Shown: in pieces, positions 7,914 to 16,449 of the stretch
Layout of the letters: each line of letters opens with the position of its first letter
How positions within the stretch are numbered: position 1 is the stretch's first letter
Assembly (NCBI GenBank): GCA_021414065.1
Contig: JAIOPE010000119.1
Coordinates: 1 to 45,687 of the forward strand
DNA: 45,687 nt
Reading direction: 5' to 3'
Source: Planctomycetota bacterium
GTDB taxonomy: Bacteria > Planctomycetota > JAJSAM01 > JAJVHW01
Translations under genes and position numbers: made by a program
Notes under the pieces: generated by a model
Told to the model about the DNA's origin: nothing
Seen by the model: only the letters and a program-made list of their open reading frames with translations
Database searches by the model: none

Positions 7914-10597
7914 GCGACGAACGGATTCGAACGGTGCGGGTGACTCTCGACGGGCAGACCATCGAGGCCGCCGCCTCGGCGACAGTGCTCGACGTCGCGC
8001 TCGCCAACGGCGTCTTCATTCCGCACCTCTGCCACCACCCGGACCTTCGGCCGGCGGGGGCGTGTCGGCTCTGCTTCGTGGACGTGGACGGCCGGATGGT
8101 GACCGCCTGCAACGCCCCCGTCGTCGAGGGGGCCACGATCCGGACCAACACCGACGCGGTGAAGACGACCGTGCGCGGCGCGGTCGAGCTCCTGCTCGTG
8201 AACCATCACCGCGGCGCCGTGGACTGCGAGGAGGGCGACGCCTGCGAGCTGCGCAAGATCGCGCGATTCATCGGGATCGACGAGGTGCGGCTCGCGCGAT
8301 TCCGGCGGCCCGAGCCCGCGCCACCCGTTGACACCTCGAATCCGTTCTTCGAGTACGACCCCGGCATCTGCGTGCTCTGCGGAATCTGCGTGCGGACGTG
8401 CGATGAGGTCGTCGGTGTTTCGGCGATCGACTTCGTGCGGCGGGGAGTCCACACCACGATCGGCAGCGCCCCGGGCGCGAAGTGGATGGACTCCGATTGC
8501 GTGTCGTGCGGCGAGTGCGTGGTCCGCTGCCCGACGGGTTCGCTTTCGATGAGGGACTCCGAGGTTCCCGAGCGCGAGGTCCGGACGACCTGCACGTACT
8601 GCGGCTGCGGGTGCGGCATCCACTTGGGCGTCACGGGCGGGCGAATCGTGTCGGCGCGCGGCGTCCGCGAGAACCCGTCCAACGAGGGACGGCTCTGCGT
8701 GAAGGGGCGGTTCGGCTACGGTTTCGTGAACGCTCCGGACCGTCTGAAGAAGCCGCTGATCCGGCGCGACGGCGTGCTCGTGGAGGCCAGTTGGGACGAG
8801 GCGCTCGACCTCGTGGCTGCGAAGTTCACGGAGCACCGCGGCGACGCGTTCGCCGCCATCGCGTCGGCCAAGCTGACGAACGAAGAGAACTACGTCCTGC
8901 AGAAGTTCGTGCGCGCGGTGCAAGGCACGAACAACGTGGACCACTGCGCGCGGCTCTGCCACTCGCCGACGGTCGCGGGCCTCGTCCAGAGCCTCGGAAG
9001 CGGCGCGATGACGGGAACGACCAAGGACCTCGGCGATTCGCGCTGCATCCTCGCCATCGGCACGAACACGACGGCGGCGCATCCGATCGTCGCGCTCCAG
9101 GTCGTGCGCGCGGTCCACCAGGGCGGGAAGCTGATCGTCATCAACCCGCGCGAAGTGGACCTCGCGCGGCACGCAGATCTGGTACTCCGCAACCGCGCCG
9201 GGAGCGACGTCGCGCTGCTCATGGGGATGATGCGGGTGATCGTCGACGAGGGGCTCCACGACCCGGCGTACATCGCGGCACGCTGCGACGGCTTCGACGA
9301 GTTCCGCGAATCGCTCGCGCGGTTCGACGCGGCGACCGTGGAGGAACTCACCGGTGTGCCCTTCGCGCAGGTCGCCGCGGCGGCGCGCATGTACGCGACC
9401 AACGGGCCGGCGAGCATTCTCTACGCGATGGGGATCACGCAGCACACGCACGGAACGGACAACGTGCTGGCCGTGAGCAACCTGGCGCTCCTGACGGGAA
9501 ACGTGGGCCGGACCTCCGGCGGCGTGAACCCGCTGCGCGGGCAGAGCAACGTGCAGGGCGCTTGCGACATGGGCGCTCTCCCGAACGTCTTCCCCGGGTA
9601 CCAACGGGTGGATCGTCCGGAGGTCCGCGAGAAGTTCGAGCGGGCATGGGGCGCGCGCCTCGACGACATGCCGGGCCTCACACACCTTGAGATCCTGGGC
9701 GGAGTGACCGGCGGCCGCATCCGGGCGATCTACCTCGTCGGAGAGAACCCGGCGCTCAGCGAGGCCGACGCGAACCACGCTCGCCACGCCATGGAGGAGG
9801 TGGACTTCCTCGTCGTGCAAGACATCTTCCTCACGGAGTCGGCGGAGTATGCGGATGTCGTCCTCCCGGCCGCGACGTTCGCCGAGAAGGACGGGACGTT
9901 CACGAACACGGAGCGACGTGTCCAGCGGGTGCGACGGGCGATCGATCCCGTGGGCGACTCGCGGACCGACCTGTGGATCACCAGCGAGATCGCGCGGCGC
10001 ATGGGTGCCGCCGGGTTCGACCACGCGAGCGCCGCAGACGTGATGGATGAGATCGCGTCGCTCACGCCGATCTACGGCGGTGTCACGCACGAGCGCATCG
10101 AGGGCTCAGGCATCCAGTGGCCGTGCCCCGACAGCAGCCACGCCGGGACGCGGACACTCCACACGGAGCGGTTCCCGACCGCGAGCGGCCGCGCCCGCTT
10201 CTTCGCGCTCGCCTACCGCGCGCCGGACGAAGAACCCGACGCGGAGTTCCCGCTCGTCCTCACGACGGAGCGGAGCCTCTACCACTACCACACGTCCACG
10301 ATGACGCGCCGCGTGCCCGGACTCGAGCAGTTGCGAGGCGAGGAACTCGTGGAGATGCACCCGCGCGACGCCGCGGCGTTGCGCGTCTCCTCCGGCGATC
10401 AGGTGCGCGTGACGTCGCGACGGGGCGAGGTTGTGGCCCGTGCGCTCGTCACCGAGGTCTCGCCGCCCGGAACCATCAGCATGACGTTCCACTTCCACGA
10501 GGCGCCGACGAACGTGCTCACGAACGCGGCCTTCGACCCGGTGGCGAAGATCCCGGAGACGAAGGTCTGCGCGGTGCGGGTCGAAGCGGTTCGCTGA
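7910..10597 (+). CDS. fdhA: Formate dehydrogenase alpha subunit (Mo/W-bisPGD, Cys type)
   Basis: 895 residues, starting with GTG at 7910 that overlaps the previous TGA. Domains in order: N-terminal [2Fe-2S] with C41, C52, C55 and C67; a NuoG-like His/Cys region reduced to [14 protein letters not shown]; two [4Fe-4S] motifs (C154-C164 and C197-C207); the molybdopterin oxidoreductase with its own [4Fe-4S] (C228 onward); a C-terminal molybdopterin-binding lid. The active site reads [12 protein letters not shown], with C350 where selenocysteine occurs in other FDHs and the conserved His next to it. It oxidises formate to CO2, or works in reverse. No fdhD or cofactor-insertion gene is in view. It converges with a minus-strand gene at 10616. 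Confidence 0.93.
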   Translation: MSDERIRTVRVTLDGQTIEAAASATVLDVALANGVFIPHLCHHPDLRPAGACRLCFVDVDGRMVTACNAPVVEGATIRTNTDAVKTTVRGAVELLLVNHHRGAVDCEEGDACELRKIARFIGIDEVRLARFRRPEPAPPVDTSNPFFEYDPGICVLCGICVRTCDEVVGVSAIDFVRRGVHTTIGSAPGAKWMDSDCVSCGECVVRCPTGSLSMRDSEVPEREVRTTCTYCGCGCGIHLGVTGGRIVSARGVRENPSNEGRLCVKGRFGYGFVNAPDRLKKPLIRRDGVLVEASWDEALDLVAAKFTEHRGDAFAAIASAKLTNEENYVLQKFVRAVQGTNNVDHCARLCHSPTVAGLVQSLGSGAMTGTTKDLGDSRCILAIGTNTTAAHPIVALQVVRAVHQGGKLIVINPREVDLARHADLVLRNRAGSDVALLMGMMRVIVDEGLHDPAYIAARCDGFDEFRESLARFDAATVEELTGVPFAQVAAAARMYATNGPASILYAMGITQHTHGTDNVLAVSNLALLTGNVGRTSGGVNPLRGQSNVQGACDMGALPNVFPGYQRVDRPEVREKFERAWGARLDDMPGLTHLEILGGVTGGRIRAIYLVGENPALSEADANHARHAMEEVDFLVVQDIFLTESAEYADVVLPAATFAEKDGTFTNTERRVQRVRRAIDPVGDSRTDLWITSEIARRMGAAGFDHASAADVMDEIASLTPIYGGVTHERIEGSGIQWPCPDSSHAGTRTLHTERFPTASGRARFFALAYRAPDEEPDAEFPLVLTTERSLYHYHTSTMTRRVPGLEQLRGEELVEMHPRDAAALRVSSGDQVRVTSRRGEVVARALVTEVSPPGTISMTFHFHEAPTNVLTNAAFDPVAKIPETKVCAVRVEAVR

Positions 10598-10615
10598 CGG
10601 CGCTCGCCCCTCGCG

Positions 10616-11080
10616 TCAGCTGGGGTCAGCGGCCGCCTGTTCGCGGCGCAGGCGCTCCACCGCGGGGCAGCCCTCGGGGCGCAGTGGCGTCCCGTCGCGG
10701 ATCGACTGGACGAGGCCGTCGCAGTGGGCGAGGTCGGCCGCGCCGGAGGGCCGGCACATGATCCCGTCGGCGCCGTGGACCAGGGCCTCGTAGCACGCGT
10801 CGCATCCGGCCTCCGACCGCGGCGCGAGGAACACGATGCGGTGGGCACCCGGCGGAAGGCGCTCGGTGAAGAGGAAGTCGAGGCCGCCGGCCTTCCAGTC
10901 GCCCACGATCACGTCGGGGTTGTACTCCCAGATCCGGAAGACGTCGGCGGTCGGGTCGGACGAGATCCCGCAGACGCGTACCCTCGGATCTTCGCGGAGT
11001 CTCCGCGCGATCGCGTGGCCGAGGTCCTGCTCGGGAACGAGGATGAACGTGGTGACGGGCTTCTCAGGGTCGGTCGGCAT
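10616..11080 (-). CDS. Degenerate response-regulator receiver protein
   Basis: 154 residues from ATG at 11080, which has GGGAGG six bases upstream on the minus strand; the frame continues upstream but without coding character. The fold pattern is a CheY-like alternation of strands and helices: FILVPEQDLGHAIARRL, NPDVIVGDWKAGGLDFL, HRIVFLAPRS, GADGIMCRPSGAADL. A candidate phospho-acceptor Asp is present in VGDW. The acidic pair after strand 1 is replaced by P-E-Q and the Lys of strand 5 appears as Arg, so it may be a pseudo-receiver. It has no output domain. It could act by protein-protein contact; no partner kinase is adjacent. Confidence 0.65.
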   Translation of the reverse strand: MPTDPEKPVTTFILVPEQDLGHAIARRLREDPRVRVCGISSDPTADVFRIWEYNPDVIVGDWKAGGLDFLFTERLPPGAHRIVFLAPRSEAGCDACYEALVHGADGIMCRPSGAADLAHCDGLVQSIRDGTPLRPEGCPAVERLRREQAAADPS

Positions 11081-11141
11081 GCCGGGCCTCCCGCGGTCGC
11101 GGTCAGGGCTCCTGCTGGCCCCGTGCGCTCGCCGCACACGC

Positions 11142-11173
11142 ATTGTATCCCTCGGGCTCGGAGCTTGTTGCAA
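11142..11173 (-). promoter_or_regulatory. Possible sigma-70-like promoter for the receiver gene
   Basis: On the minus strand TTGCAA (11173-11168) and TACAAT (11147-11142) resemble -35 and -10 boxes, but the spacer is 20 bp, longer than usual. TACAAT is a good -10 on its own. It lies about 60 bp upstream of the start at 11080. Confidence 0.3.
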
Positions 11174-11265
11174 CGAAGACGGAATGCGCCCGGGACCGGG
11201 CTAGGTTGAGCCGTTCTCGGTCACGGATCCGTCGCCGCCGCGGCGCCGAGATCTCAGGGTCGCCG

Positions 11266-12960
11266 TCACTCCATCAGGGCGCGCAGGTCGCTGAATGGAT
11301 CGACGATGTCGGTCTCCCAGTACCAGCGGCCGTTTGCGACGAGGCGGCCGAGTCGCGCGCCCTCGTCGCGGTCGAGGAGACGTCCGAGCCCGTGGACGAG
11401 GCACGCGCGCAGCGGGTCGCTCGTCCCGCGGTCGGCGATCCGGCCGAGGACGAACTCGATGTCGGCGTCGTCGCCGACGCGGCCGAGACAGACCGCAGCG
11501 GCGCCGCGGTCCATGTCGGGAGCCTTCGAGCGAATGATGTCGGCGAGTTGATCGACGACGCTGTGATCGCGCAGGAGGCCGAGGGCGAGCGCGGCCTCAC
11601 GACGCGCCGTCGGGTCAGTGGACTGCGCGACGACCTCGTGGAGGAGCTTCAACTCCGACGGCCCCGCGCCGAGGAGACCGAGCGCGAACGACGCGCTCGC
11701 AGCCGCCTGTCCGGCGCGACTCTTCGGCATCGCGCCGACGATCGACGGCCGTGCAGCCTGAACGCCGGCGAGGCCACACGCGACCATCAGGGGCACACGC
11801 TCGTCCGCGCTGCCGCTGTCGGCGAGCAGCGCCGCGAGCTGAGCCGAGAGTTTCGGGTCCGGCGTCCGGCGCAACCAGAGCGCGAGGCCGACGGCAATGA
11901 ACCGACGGTCCACGGACGACGCCTTGTCCATCGCTGCAGCCAGCGCCGCGCCGGCCGAGGCGTGACCGGTCCGCCCGAGACCGATCGCCGCCATCTGTCG
12001 GCAGAGCGGCACGTTGTCGTTCGCGAGCGCGTCGCGCAGGATCTTGACGGACGCATCGTCGGCCGCGCCGCCGGTCCCACCGAGGGCCTGCAGCGCCACG
12101 CAGCGCACGAAGTCCCGCTTGTCGATCGCCGCCTCGCGCAGGAGCCCGACGGGCTTCGCCCCGCCCATCTGCGCCAGCGCGTGAAGAACGCTCCAGCGCG
12201 CATCCCCGGCGTACACCTTTCGGAGCACGACCTCGCGCCTCAGCCGGAGCTGGCTGCCGAGTTCGGCCAGCACGTCCTCGTGACCGAGCGCGCCGAGCGC
12301 GTAGCAGATGGCTCCGACGACTTCGGGATACGCGCGCGGATCGCCCTCCTCGACGATCGTCCGGCGCATGTCGAAGAGCAGCGGGACCGCCGCTGCGTCG
12401 CCGCGCATCGCCAGCGCGTACGCGCAGTTCGCCCAGAAGCACGCGAACTCGTCGGTGCCACGGATGCCGCCGGCAAGTGCCGAGACGAGTACCTTGCGCG
12501 CTTCGTCGGCCTGCGCGGGGCTCCCGATGGGAAGGTGCCCGAGGCCGAGGGCCGCCATCCGCCGCGTCTTCCGCGTCGACTGGGCGTCGGCGGCGATCTT
12601 GGCGAGGGTCGCGATGTCGCGCGCGTCGCCGGCGCGACCAAGGGCGAGAACGGCTTCCGCGGCGACGTGGTCGTCCCGCGACTTCACGAGGAGAAGGAGC
12701 GCATCGCGCGCCTTGCCGCGCGCCGCCGCGTCTTCCACCCGCGCTGCGCCGGCGGCGACCGGCGTCGCGCGCCGTGAGACTCCGAGCAGCGCCAGGCGGT
12801 TGGTGGCGACCCAGCCGTCGCAGCCGTCCCAGTAGCCGAAACGGCAGACGAGATCGTCGCTGGAGTAGTCCATGTCGGGACTGCCGGGCCCGGCGAGAGC
12901 CGATGCGCCCGAAGCGAACGCTGCAACGACCGCGAGCACTCCTGCCGTGACCAACCGCAT
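11266..12960 (-). CDS. Secreted HEAT-repeat protein
   Basis: 564 residues. Residues 1-23 form a classical signal peptide (MRLVTAGVLAVVAAFASGASALA, then GPGSPD). The mature protein begins with a short Cys-containing segment (LVCRFGYWDGCDGW) and is otherwise a long chain of helical pairs of the HEAT/PBS-lyase type, for example AAEAVLALGRAGDARDIATL, RRMAALGLGHL and RREAALALGLLRDHSVVDQL. Such solenoids act as binding scaffolds; no enzyme signature is seen. It diverges from the exported hypothetical at 13038 with a 77-bp shared start region, so the two may be co-regulated. Confidence 0.8.
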   Translation of the reverse strand: MRLVTAGVLAVVAAFASGASALAGPGSPDMDYSSDDLVCRFGYWDGCDGWVATNRLALLGVSRRATPVAAGAARVEDAAARGKARDALLLLVKSRDDHVAAEAVLALGRAGDARDIATLAKIAADAQSTRKTRRMAALGLGHLPIGSPAQADEARKVLVSALAGGIRGTDEFACFWANCAYALAMRGDAAAVPLLFDMRRTIVEEGDPRAYPEVVGAICYALGALGHEDVLAELGSQLRLRREVVLRKVYAGDARWSVLHALAQMGGAKPVGLLREAAIDKRDFVRCVALQALGGTGGAADDASVKILRDALANDNVPLCRQMAAIGLGRTGHASAGAALAAAMDKASSVDRRFIAVGLALWLRRTPDPKLSAQLAALLADSGSADERVPLMVACGLAGVQAARPSIVGAMPKSRAGQAAASASFALGLLGAGPSELKLLHEVVAQSTDPTARREAALALGLLRDHSVVDQLADIIRSKAPDMDRGAAAVCLGRVGDDADIEFVLGRIADRGTSDPLRACLVHGLGRLLDRDEGARLGRLVANGRWYWETDIVDPFSDLRALME

Positions 12961-13037
12961 TGCGTGAAGCTACTCGAAGCGGTGGGCCGGAACACCATCC
13001 TGCGCAGATTCCGCAGGGGCGGTAGGATCGCGGGCGG

Positions 13038-13730
13038 ATGAGCACCCTCGCTACGGCCACCTTCCGCGTCTCAGCCCGAGTTGCCGCGTGCATCGCGCTC
13101 GGGGTCGTAGCGGTCGCGTCCGCCTTCGCGACGGTCGTGCTGCGCGCGGACGTCGCGGAGATGACCGACCTCTGCACGCGCGCGGTGTCCGGTACGGTGG
13201 AAGCCGAGTGGGTCGAGCACGACGTTGCGAAGGGTCAGATCTGGACGAACTGGCGGCTGCGCGTGGACGAGACGTGGCTCGGCGCCACCGAGGCGACGGT
13301 CGTGGTCTCTGTGCCGGGTGGCGCGTCGGGCGGGGTGACCCAGGAGTTCGAGGGCGGCGCTCATCTCACGAAGGGCGACCGCGCGGCGGTGTTTCTGTGG
13401 AAGCGCGACGATGGCCGACTGCTCGTGCTCGGCGAGGCGCAGGGCGCGTTCCACATTCGCCGCGACGTCGCGACCGGCGCAGACGTCTGCGAGAACGCGA
13501 TCGACGGCCTCGTGCTGATGGACCGTGCCGGGAAGCGCGTGGACGCAGCACCGCTGCGCATGACGCTCGACGATCTGCGGTCGCGCGTGGGCGAGGCCCG
13601 CAGGCTCCGCGAGGAGCGCGAACGGGCCGAGCACGCCGCATACGAGCTGAGGATGGCCGCCCTGCGCACGAGCGCGGAGCGTCACGCTGAGATGGCCCGA
13701 GGGCGCCCCGGCGGCCCGCCGGCGAAGTGA
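13038..13730 (+). CDS. Exported or anchored hypothetical protein
   Basis: 230 residues with an N-terminal hydrophobic segment (about 15-37, AACIALGVVAVASAFATVVL) serving as signal or anchor. A beta-rich middle domain follows, with TNWRLRVDETWLGATEATVVVSVPGG, a type of segment seen in uncharacterised secreted proteins. The C-terminus is a charged helix rich in Arg/Glu (RRLREERERAEHAAYEL). No function is assigned. A TAGGAT about 10 bp before the ATG and the lack of a Shine-Dalgarno suggest a short-leader or leaderless message. Confidence 0.65.
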   Translation: MSTLATATFRVSARVAACIALGVVAVASAFATVVLRADVAEMTDLCTRAVSGTVEAEWVEHDVAKGQIWTNWRLRVDETWLGATEATVVVSVPGGASGGVTQEFEGGAHLTKGDRAAVFLWKRDDGRLLVLGEAQGAFHIRRDVATGADVCENAIDGLVLMDRAGKRVDAAPLRMTLDDLRSRVGEARRLREERERAEHAAYELRMAALRTSAERHAEMARGRPGGPPAK

Positions 13731-14098
13731 GTCGTTCGCGGCTCGGGCCTACCTCGTCGGGAACGCCACCACGAGCGCCACGTCGCTGGCTCCTCGGTCC
13801 GCCCCGGCCGCTCTCCTCCGCGAATGCGCGTCGCGAACGGAATCGCTCGTCAATCCTCCCCCGCAGTCGATCCTCCGCGGCACCGAGTGTCAAGCGGCGG
13901 CAACGTCGCGCGTCGTGCCACTGGACACGGACGTCGTCAACCGGAGACGGTCGGGACCGCGTCCTGAGCCTGGGAGCGTCTGGCACCGGACGTGCGATAG
14001 GGAGGATGACCTGACGGGCCGCCCGTCGGCGGCGGAACCGGAAGTCCACAGGGGCCCCACCGGACCGGCGCCCCGGAACGCTCGGAAGGAGAGGGACC
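13731..14098. other. 368-bp gap with a dispersed repeat
   Basis: Its first third is the repeat copy at 13742-13863. The remainder shows no gene; it ends in a strong ribosome site (GGAAGGAGAGGG) for the small protein at 14099. Confidence 0.5.
13742..13863. repeat. Dispersed ~122-bp repeat, copy 1
   Basis: Aligns with 39233-39354. Shared words include GCCTACCTCGTCGGGAACGC, CCACGAGCGCC, CTCCTCGGTCCG and ATGCGCGTCGC, in the same order and at nearly the same spacing. It has no coding character. It begins 11 bp after a stop codon. Confidence 0.6.
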
Positions 14099-14326
14099 AT
14101 GCTCAGGATGCGCAACAAGTACTGCTCGAACTGCCTCTCGACCCAGCGCTTCCTCGACCTCGGTTCCTGCCTCGTCTGTGAGCGCTGCACGAAGCGCCTC
14201 GAGCGAGTGGCCGAGCGAGACGGAGCCGAGGTGACCATGGCGGCGGCGATCGCAGATCGGCGCGCCGTGGCGTGGGCCCGGCTCGCCGGTGACGACGGCG
14301 CCGAGGAGCTTCGCGAGGCCTGCTGA
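14099..14326 (+). CDS. Small zinc-ribbon protein
   Basis: 75 residues from ATG at 14099, preceded by the strong ribosome site GGAAGGAGAGGGACC. Four cysteines form two knuckles, CSNC near residue 9 and CLVCERC near residue 24, which is a zinc-ribbon spacing. The remainder is helical with no recognised family. Its stop codon (14324-14326) abuts the stop of the converging fmt gene. It could be a small adaptor or regulator; the function is unknown. Confidence 0.6.
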   Translation: MLRMRNKYCSNCLSTQRFLDLGSCLVCERCTKRLERVAERDGAEVTMAAAIADRRAVAWARLAGDDGAEELREAC

Positions 14327-15298
14327 TCAGTTCGCCGAGGAGGGCCGCTCGAAGCGGTCCCCCACGGCGACGGGCACTCCGTTGAGGAACGCGCGGACGT
14401 CCATGTCCTTGCCGCCGGCCCGCTGCAATCGGGTGATGCGGAGGACGCCCGCGCGGGCCGCCACTTCGATCCCTTCGGGCCCTGCCGAGACGACGTCTCC
14501 CGGGGCCGCGTCGGGCGCTGCCGGGAACGCAATCGCAGCGCGCACGAACACGTCCACCGGTTCGCCACCGCGACGCACGAGTCGCGCGCGGCACCGCGGC
14601 CACGGCTCGAGCGCGCGAATGCGGCGGTCGATGGTCGCCGCGTCTTCGGCGGCGAAGTCGATGTCGCCTTCGGCGCGATCGATCGACGGCGCGAGGGTGA
14701 CGAGCGACTCGTCCTGTACGTGGTCGTGCACGGCATCGCCGGCAAGAAGTCGCGTCACCACGTCCACGAGAAGCGGCGCGCCGACGCCGGTCAGACGCAA
14801 CCGCAACGAAGGCGTGTCGTCGCGAGGATCGATCGCGATCTCGTGGGCGGCGATCACCGCGCCGGCATCGAGCTTCGCCGTGACGCGCTGGACCGACGCG
14901 CCGGTGGTGCCGTCGCCCGCGAGGATCGCGCGCTGCACCGGCGCCGCGCCGCGCCAGCGCGGCAGCAGCGAGTAGTGCAGATTGACCGCGCCGAGAGGCG
15001 CGATCTCGCGGGTCGCCTTGCGGATGAACTGGCCGAAGGAGACGACGACCATCAGGCGCGGCGCCAGGGCGCGCAGTTCCGCGAGCACGGGCTCCGCGTT
15101 CACGTCTTCCACCGCGAGCACGCGCAAGCCGAGCGCCGCAGCGGCAGCACCGCACACGGTGGGCTCGGCCGCGCTGCTGCGACCGCGACGACGCTCCGGC
15201 GGCGTGACGACCGCTTCGACGAGGCCCTGCGCCGCGAGCGCGGCGAGAGCTGCGGCGGCCGCGTCGTCGGTGCCCAGGAAGACGATCGGTCGCGTCAG
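14327..15298 (-). CDS. fmt: Methionyl-tRNA formyltransferase, apparently from a CTG start
   Basis: Formylates Met on the initiator tRNA using 10-formyl-tetrahydrofolate. The catalytic core is clear: AVNLHYSLLPRWRGAAPVQ (Asn, His and the SLLP loop) and TAKLDAGAVI with the catalytic Asp; the C-terminal OB-like domain follows. The family N-terminus, RPIVFLGTDDAAAAALAAL, is present in frame only if translation begins near 15298. No ATG, GTG or TTG lies between the upstream in-frame stop and that point, and the only candidate is CTG at 15298, overlapping the scpA stop as CTGA. Starting at the GTG at 15157 would remove the first 47 residues and the substrate-binding strand. The length from CTG (323 aa) fits the family. 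Confidence 0.85.
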   Translation of the reverse strand: MTRPIVFLGTDDAAAAALAALAAQGLVEAVVTPPERRRGRSSAAEPTVCGAAAAALGLRVLAVEDVNAEPVLAELRALAPRLMVVVSFGQFIRKATREIAPLGAVNLHYSLLPRWRGAAPVQRAILAGDGTTGASVQRVTAKLDAGAVIAAHEIAIDPRDDTPSLRLRLTGVGAPLLVDVVTRLLAGDAVHDHVQDESLVTLAPSIDRAEGDIDFAAEDAATIDRRIRALEPWPRCRARLVRRGGEPVDVFVRAAIAFPAAPDAAPGDVVSAGPEGIEVAARAGVLRITRLQRAGGKDMDVRAFLNGVPVAVGDRFERPSSAN

Positions 15299-16200
15299 GC
15301 GCTCGGCTCCTCGGCGGCGCCGGACGCAGGCTGGTGCTCAGTCGGACGGTGATCGCCAGGACGTTGCTCGTCCGGACGTTGCGGCGCGTTCTCCACCGGC
15401 GTCTCGTGGACGACGATCTCGATCTCGCCGAACTCGGTCTCCTGGATCGCCAGGACGAGACCGCGCTTGATCAACTCCAGCAAAGCAAGGAACACGCCGA
15501 CGACCCAGGTTCGGGAGCGTGGACCGTCCACGAGGTCCAGAAATCGGAGGCGACGTCCCGGCGTGAAGAGCATCTCGAGGCGGGCCATGTGCTCGGCCAT
15601 CGGGGTGTCGTCGCGAGGAATGACCCACGACGGCCCGGTGGTCTGCTTCAGGAGGCGGGCGAACGCAGCGAACAACTGCTCCACCGTGGTGCCGCGGGCA
15701 TCGACGGGGGCCGGCTCGGCGACGGGCGGATGGTCCGACAACTCCGGGTGCATGCCGCGCGGGAACCGCAGCGCGAACGCCTCGCGCCGCTCGTCGAGCT
15801 TCTCGGCCGCGCGCTTGAACCGTCGGTACTCGATCAACTGGCGCACGAGCTCGAAACGCGGGTCGAGATCGTCGTCGTCGAGGATCTGCTCGTCCGCGGG
15901 GAGCATGCTCTGCGACTTCAGCCGCATCAGCGTGGACGCCATGACGAGGAAGTCGCCGGCGGCGTCGATGTCGATCCGCTCGAGTTGCTTCAAGTGTTCG
16001 AGGAACCGGTCGCAGACCCGCGCCACCTCGATGCCGGCGACGGACAGCTCCGCCTCGCCGAGGAGGTGCAGCAGCAACTCAAGCGGCCCGGAGAATTGGG
16101 GCAGCTCGACGCGGTGGTCCGGTTCGCCCGTCACAACCGGGAAATCTACGCGCCGGACGCGCGAGTCCACGGAAACAGGGGAGGGGTACCATGGGGACAT
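15295..16200 (-). CDS. scpA: Segregation and condensation protein A
   Basis: Kleisin subunit that bridges the SMC dimer with ScpB in chromosome condensation. The N-terminal kleisin motif is clear: FSGPLELLLHLLGEAELSVAG, then DFLVMASTLMRLKSQSML, and the C-terminal winged helix ends in VGVFLALLELIKRGLV with EIEIVVHE. ATG at 16200 gives 301 residues. The tail after the winged helix is a short acidic/Pro-rich extension that overlaps the start of fmt by four bases. scpB is not in the window. It diverges from kdsD with a 249-bp gap that shows no other feature. Confidence 0.9.
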   Translation of the reverse strand: MSPWYPSPVSVDSRVRRVDFPVVTGEPDHRVELPQFSGPLELLLHLLGEAELSVAGIEVARVCDRFLEHLKQLERIDIDAAGDFLVMASTLMRLKSQSMLPADEQILDDDDLDPRFELVRQLIEYRRFKRAAEKLDERREAFALRFPRGMHPELSDHPPVAEPAPVDARGTTVEQLFAAFARLLKQTTGPSWVIPRDDTPMAEHMARLEMLFTPGRRLRFLDLVDGPRSRTWVVGVFLALLELIKRGLVLAIQETEFGEIEIVVHETPVENAPQRPDEQRPGDHRPTEHQPASGAAEEPSA

Positions 16201-16449
16201 GGCGCGTGCAGCCGCTTCAACTGTTCCGTCGGCTGCGGGCCGGGCGGCGCTTCGTTCCCGAGCCTGCGCGCGGGAGCTGACGGTCGCGCACACGCCGAGG
16301 CACGGCGTTCGCGAACTTCCGTCGACGACCCGCCGTCGTCGGGCCGCGAACCACCTCGGGATAGCGACCGCCGCGAACTACAACGAACCACGATCGCTCG
16401 GGGCGCCACCGTGCCGCGAGCGGAGGACCAAGGCCCCGCGAGGACTCCG

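Noticed and set aside
5742..10090. Long antisense open frames of over 700 codons across the formate dehydrogenase operon
   Set aside because: They mirror the strong third-position GC of the true genes, are Arg/Ala/His-rich, and show no family motif.
14327..15157. fmt starting at GTG 15157
   Set aside because: It would discard conserved N-terminal residues that are in frame upstream without a stop.
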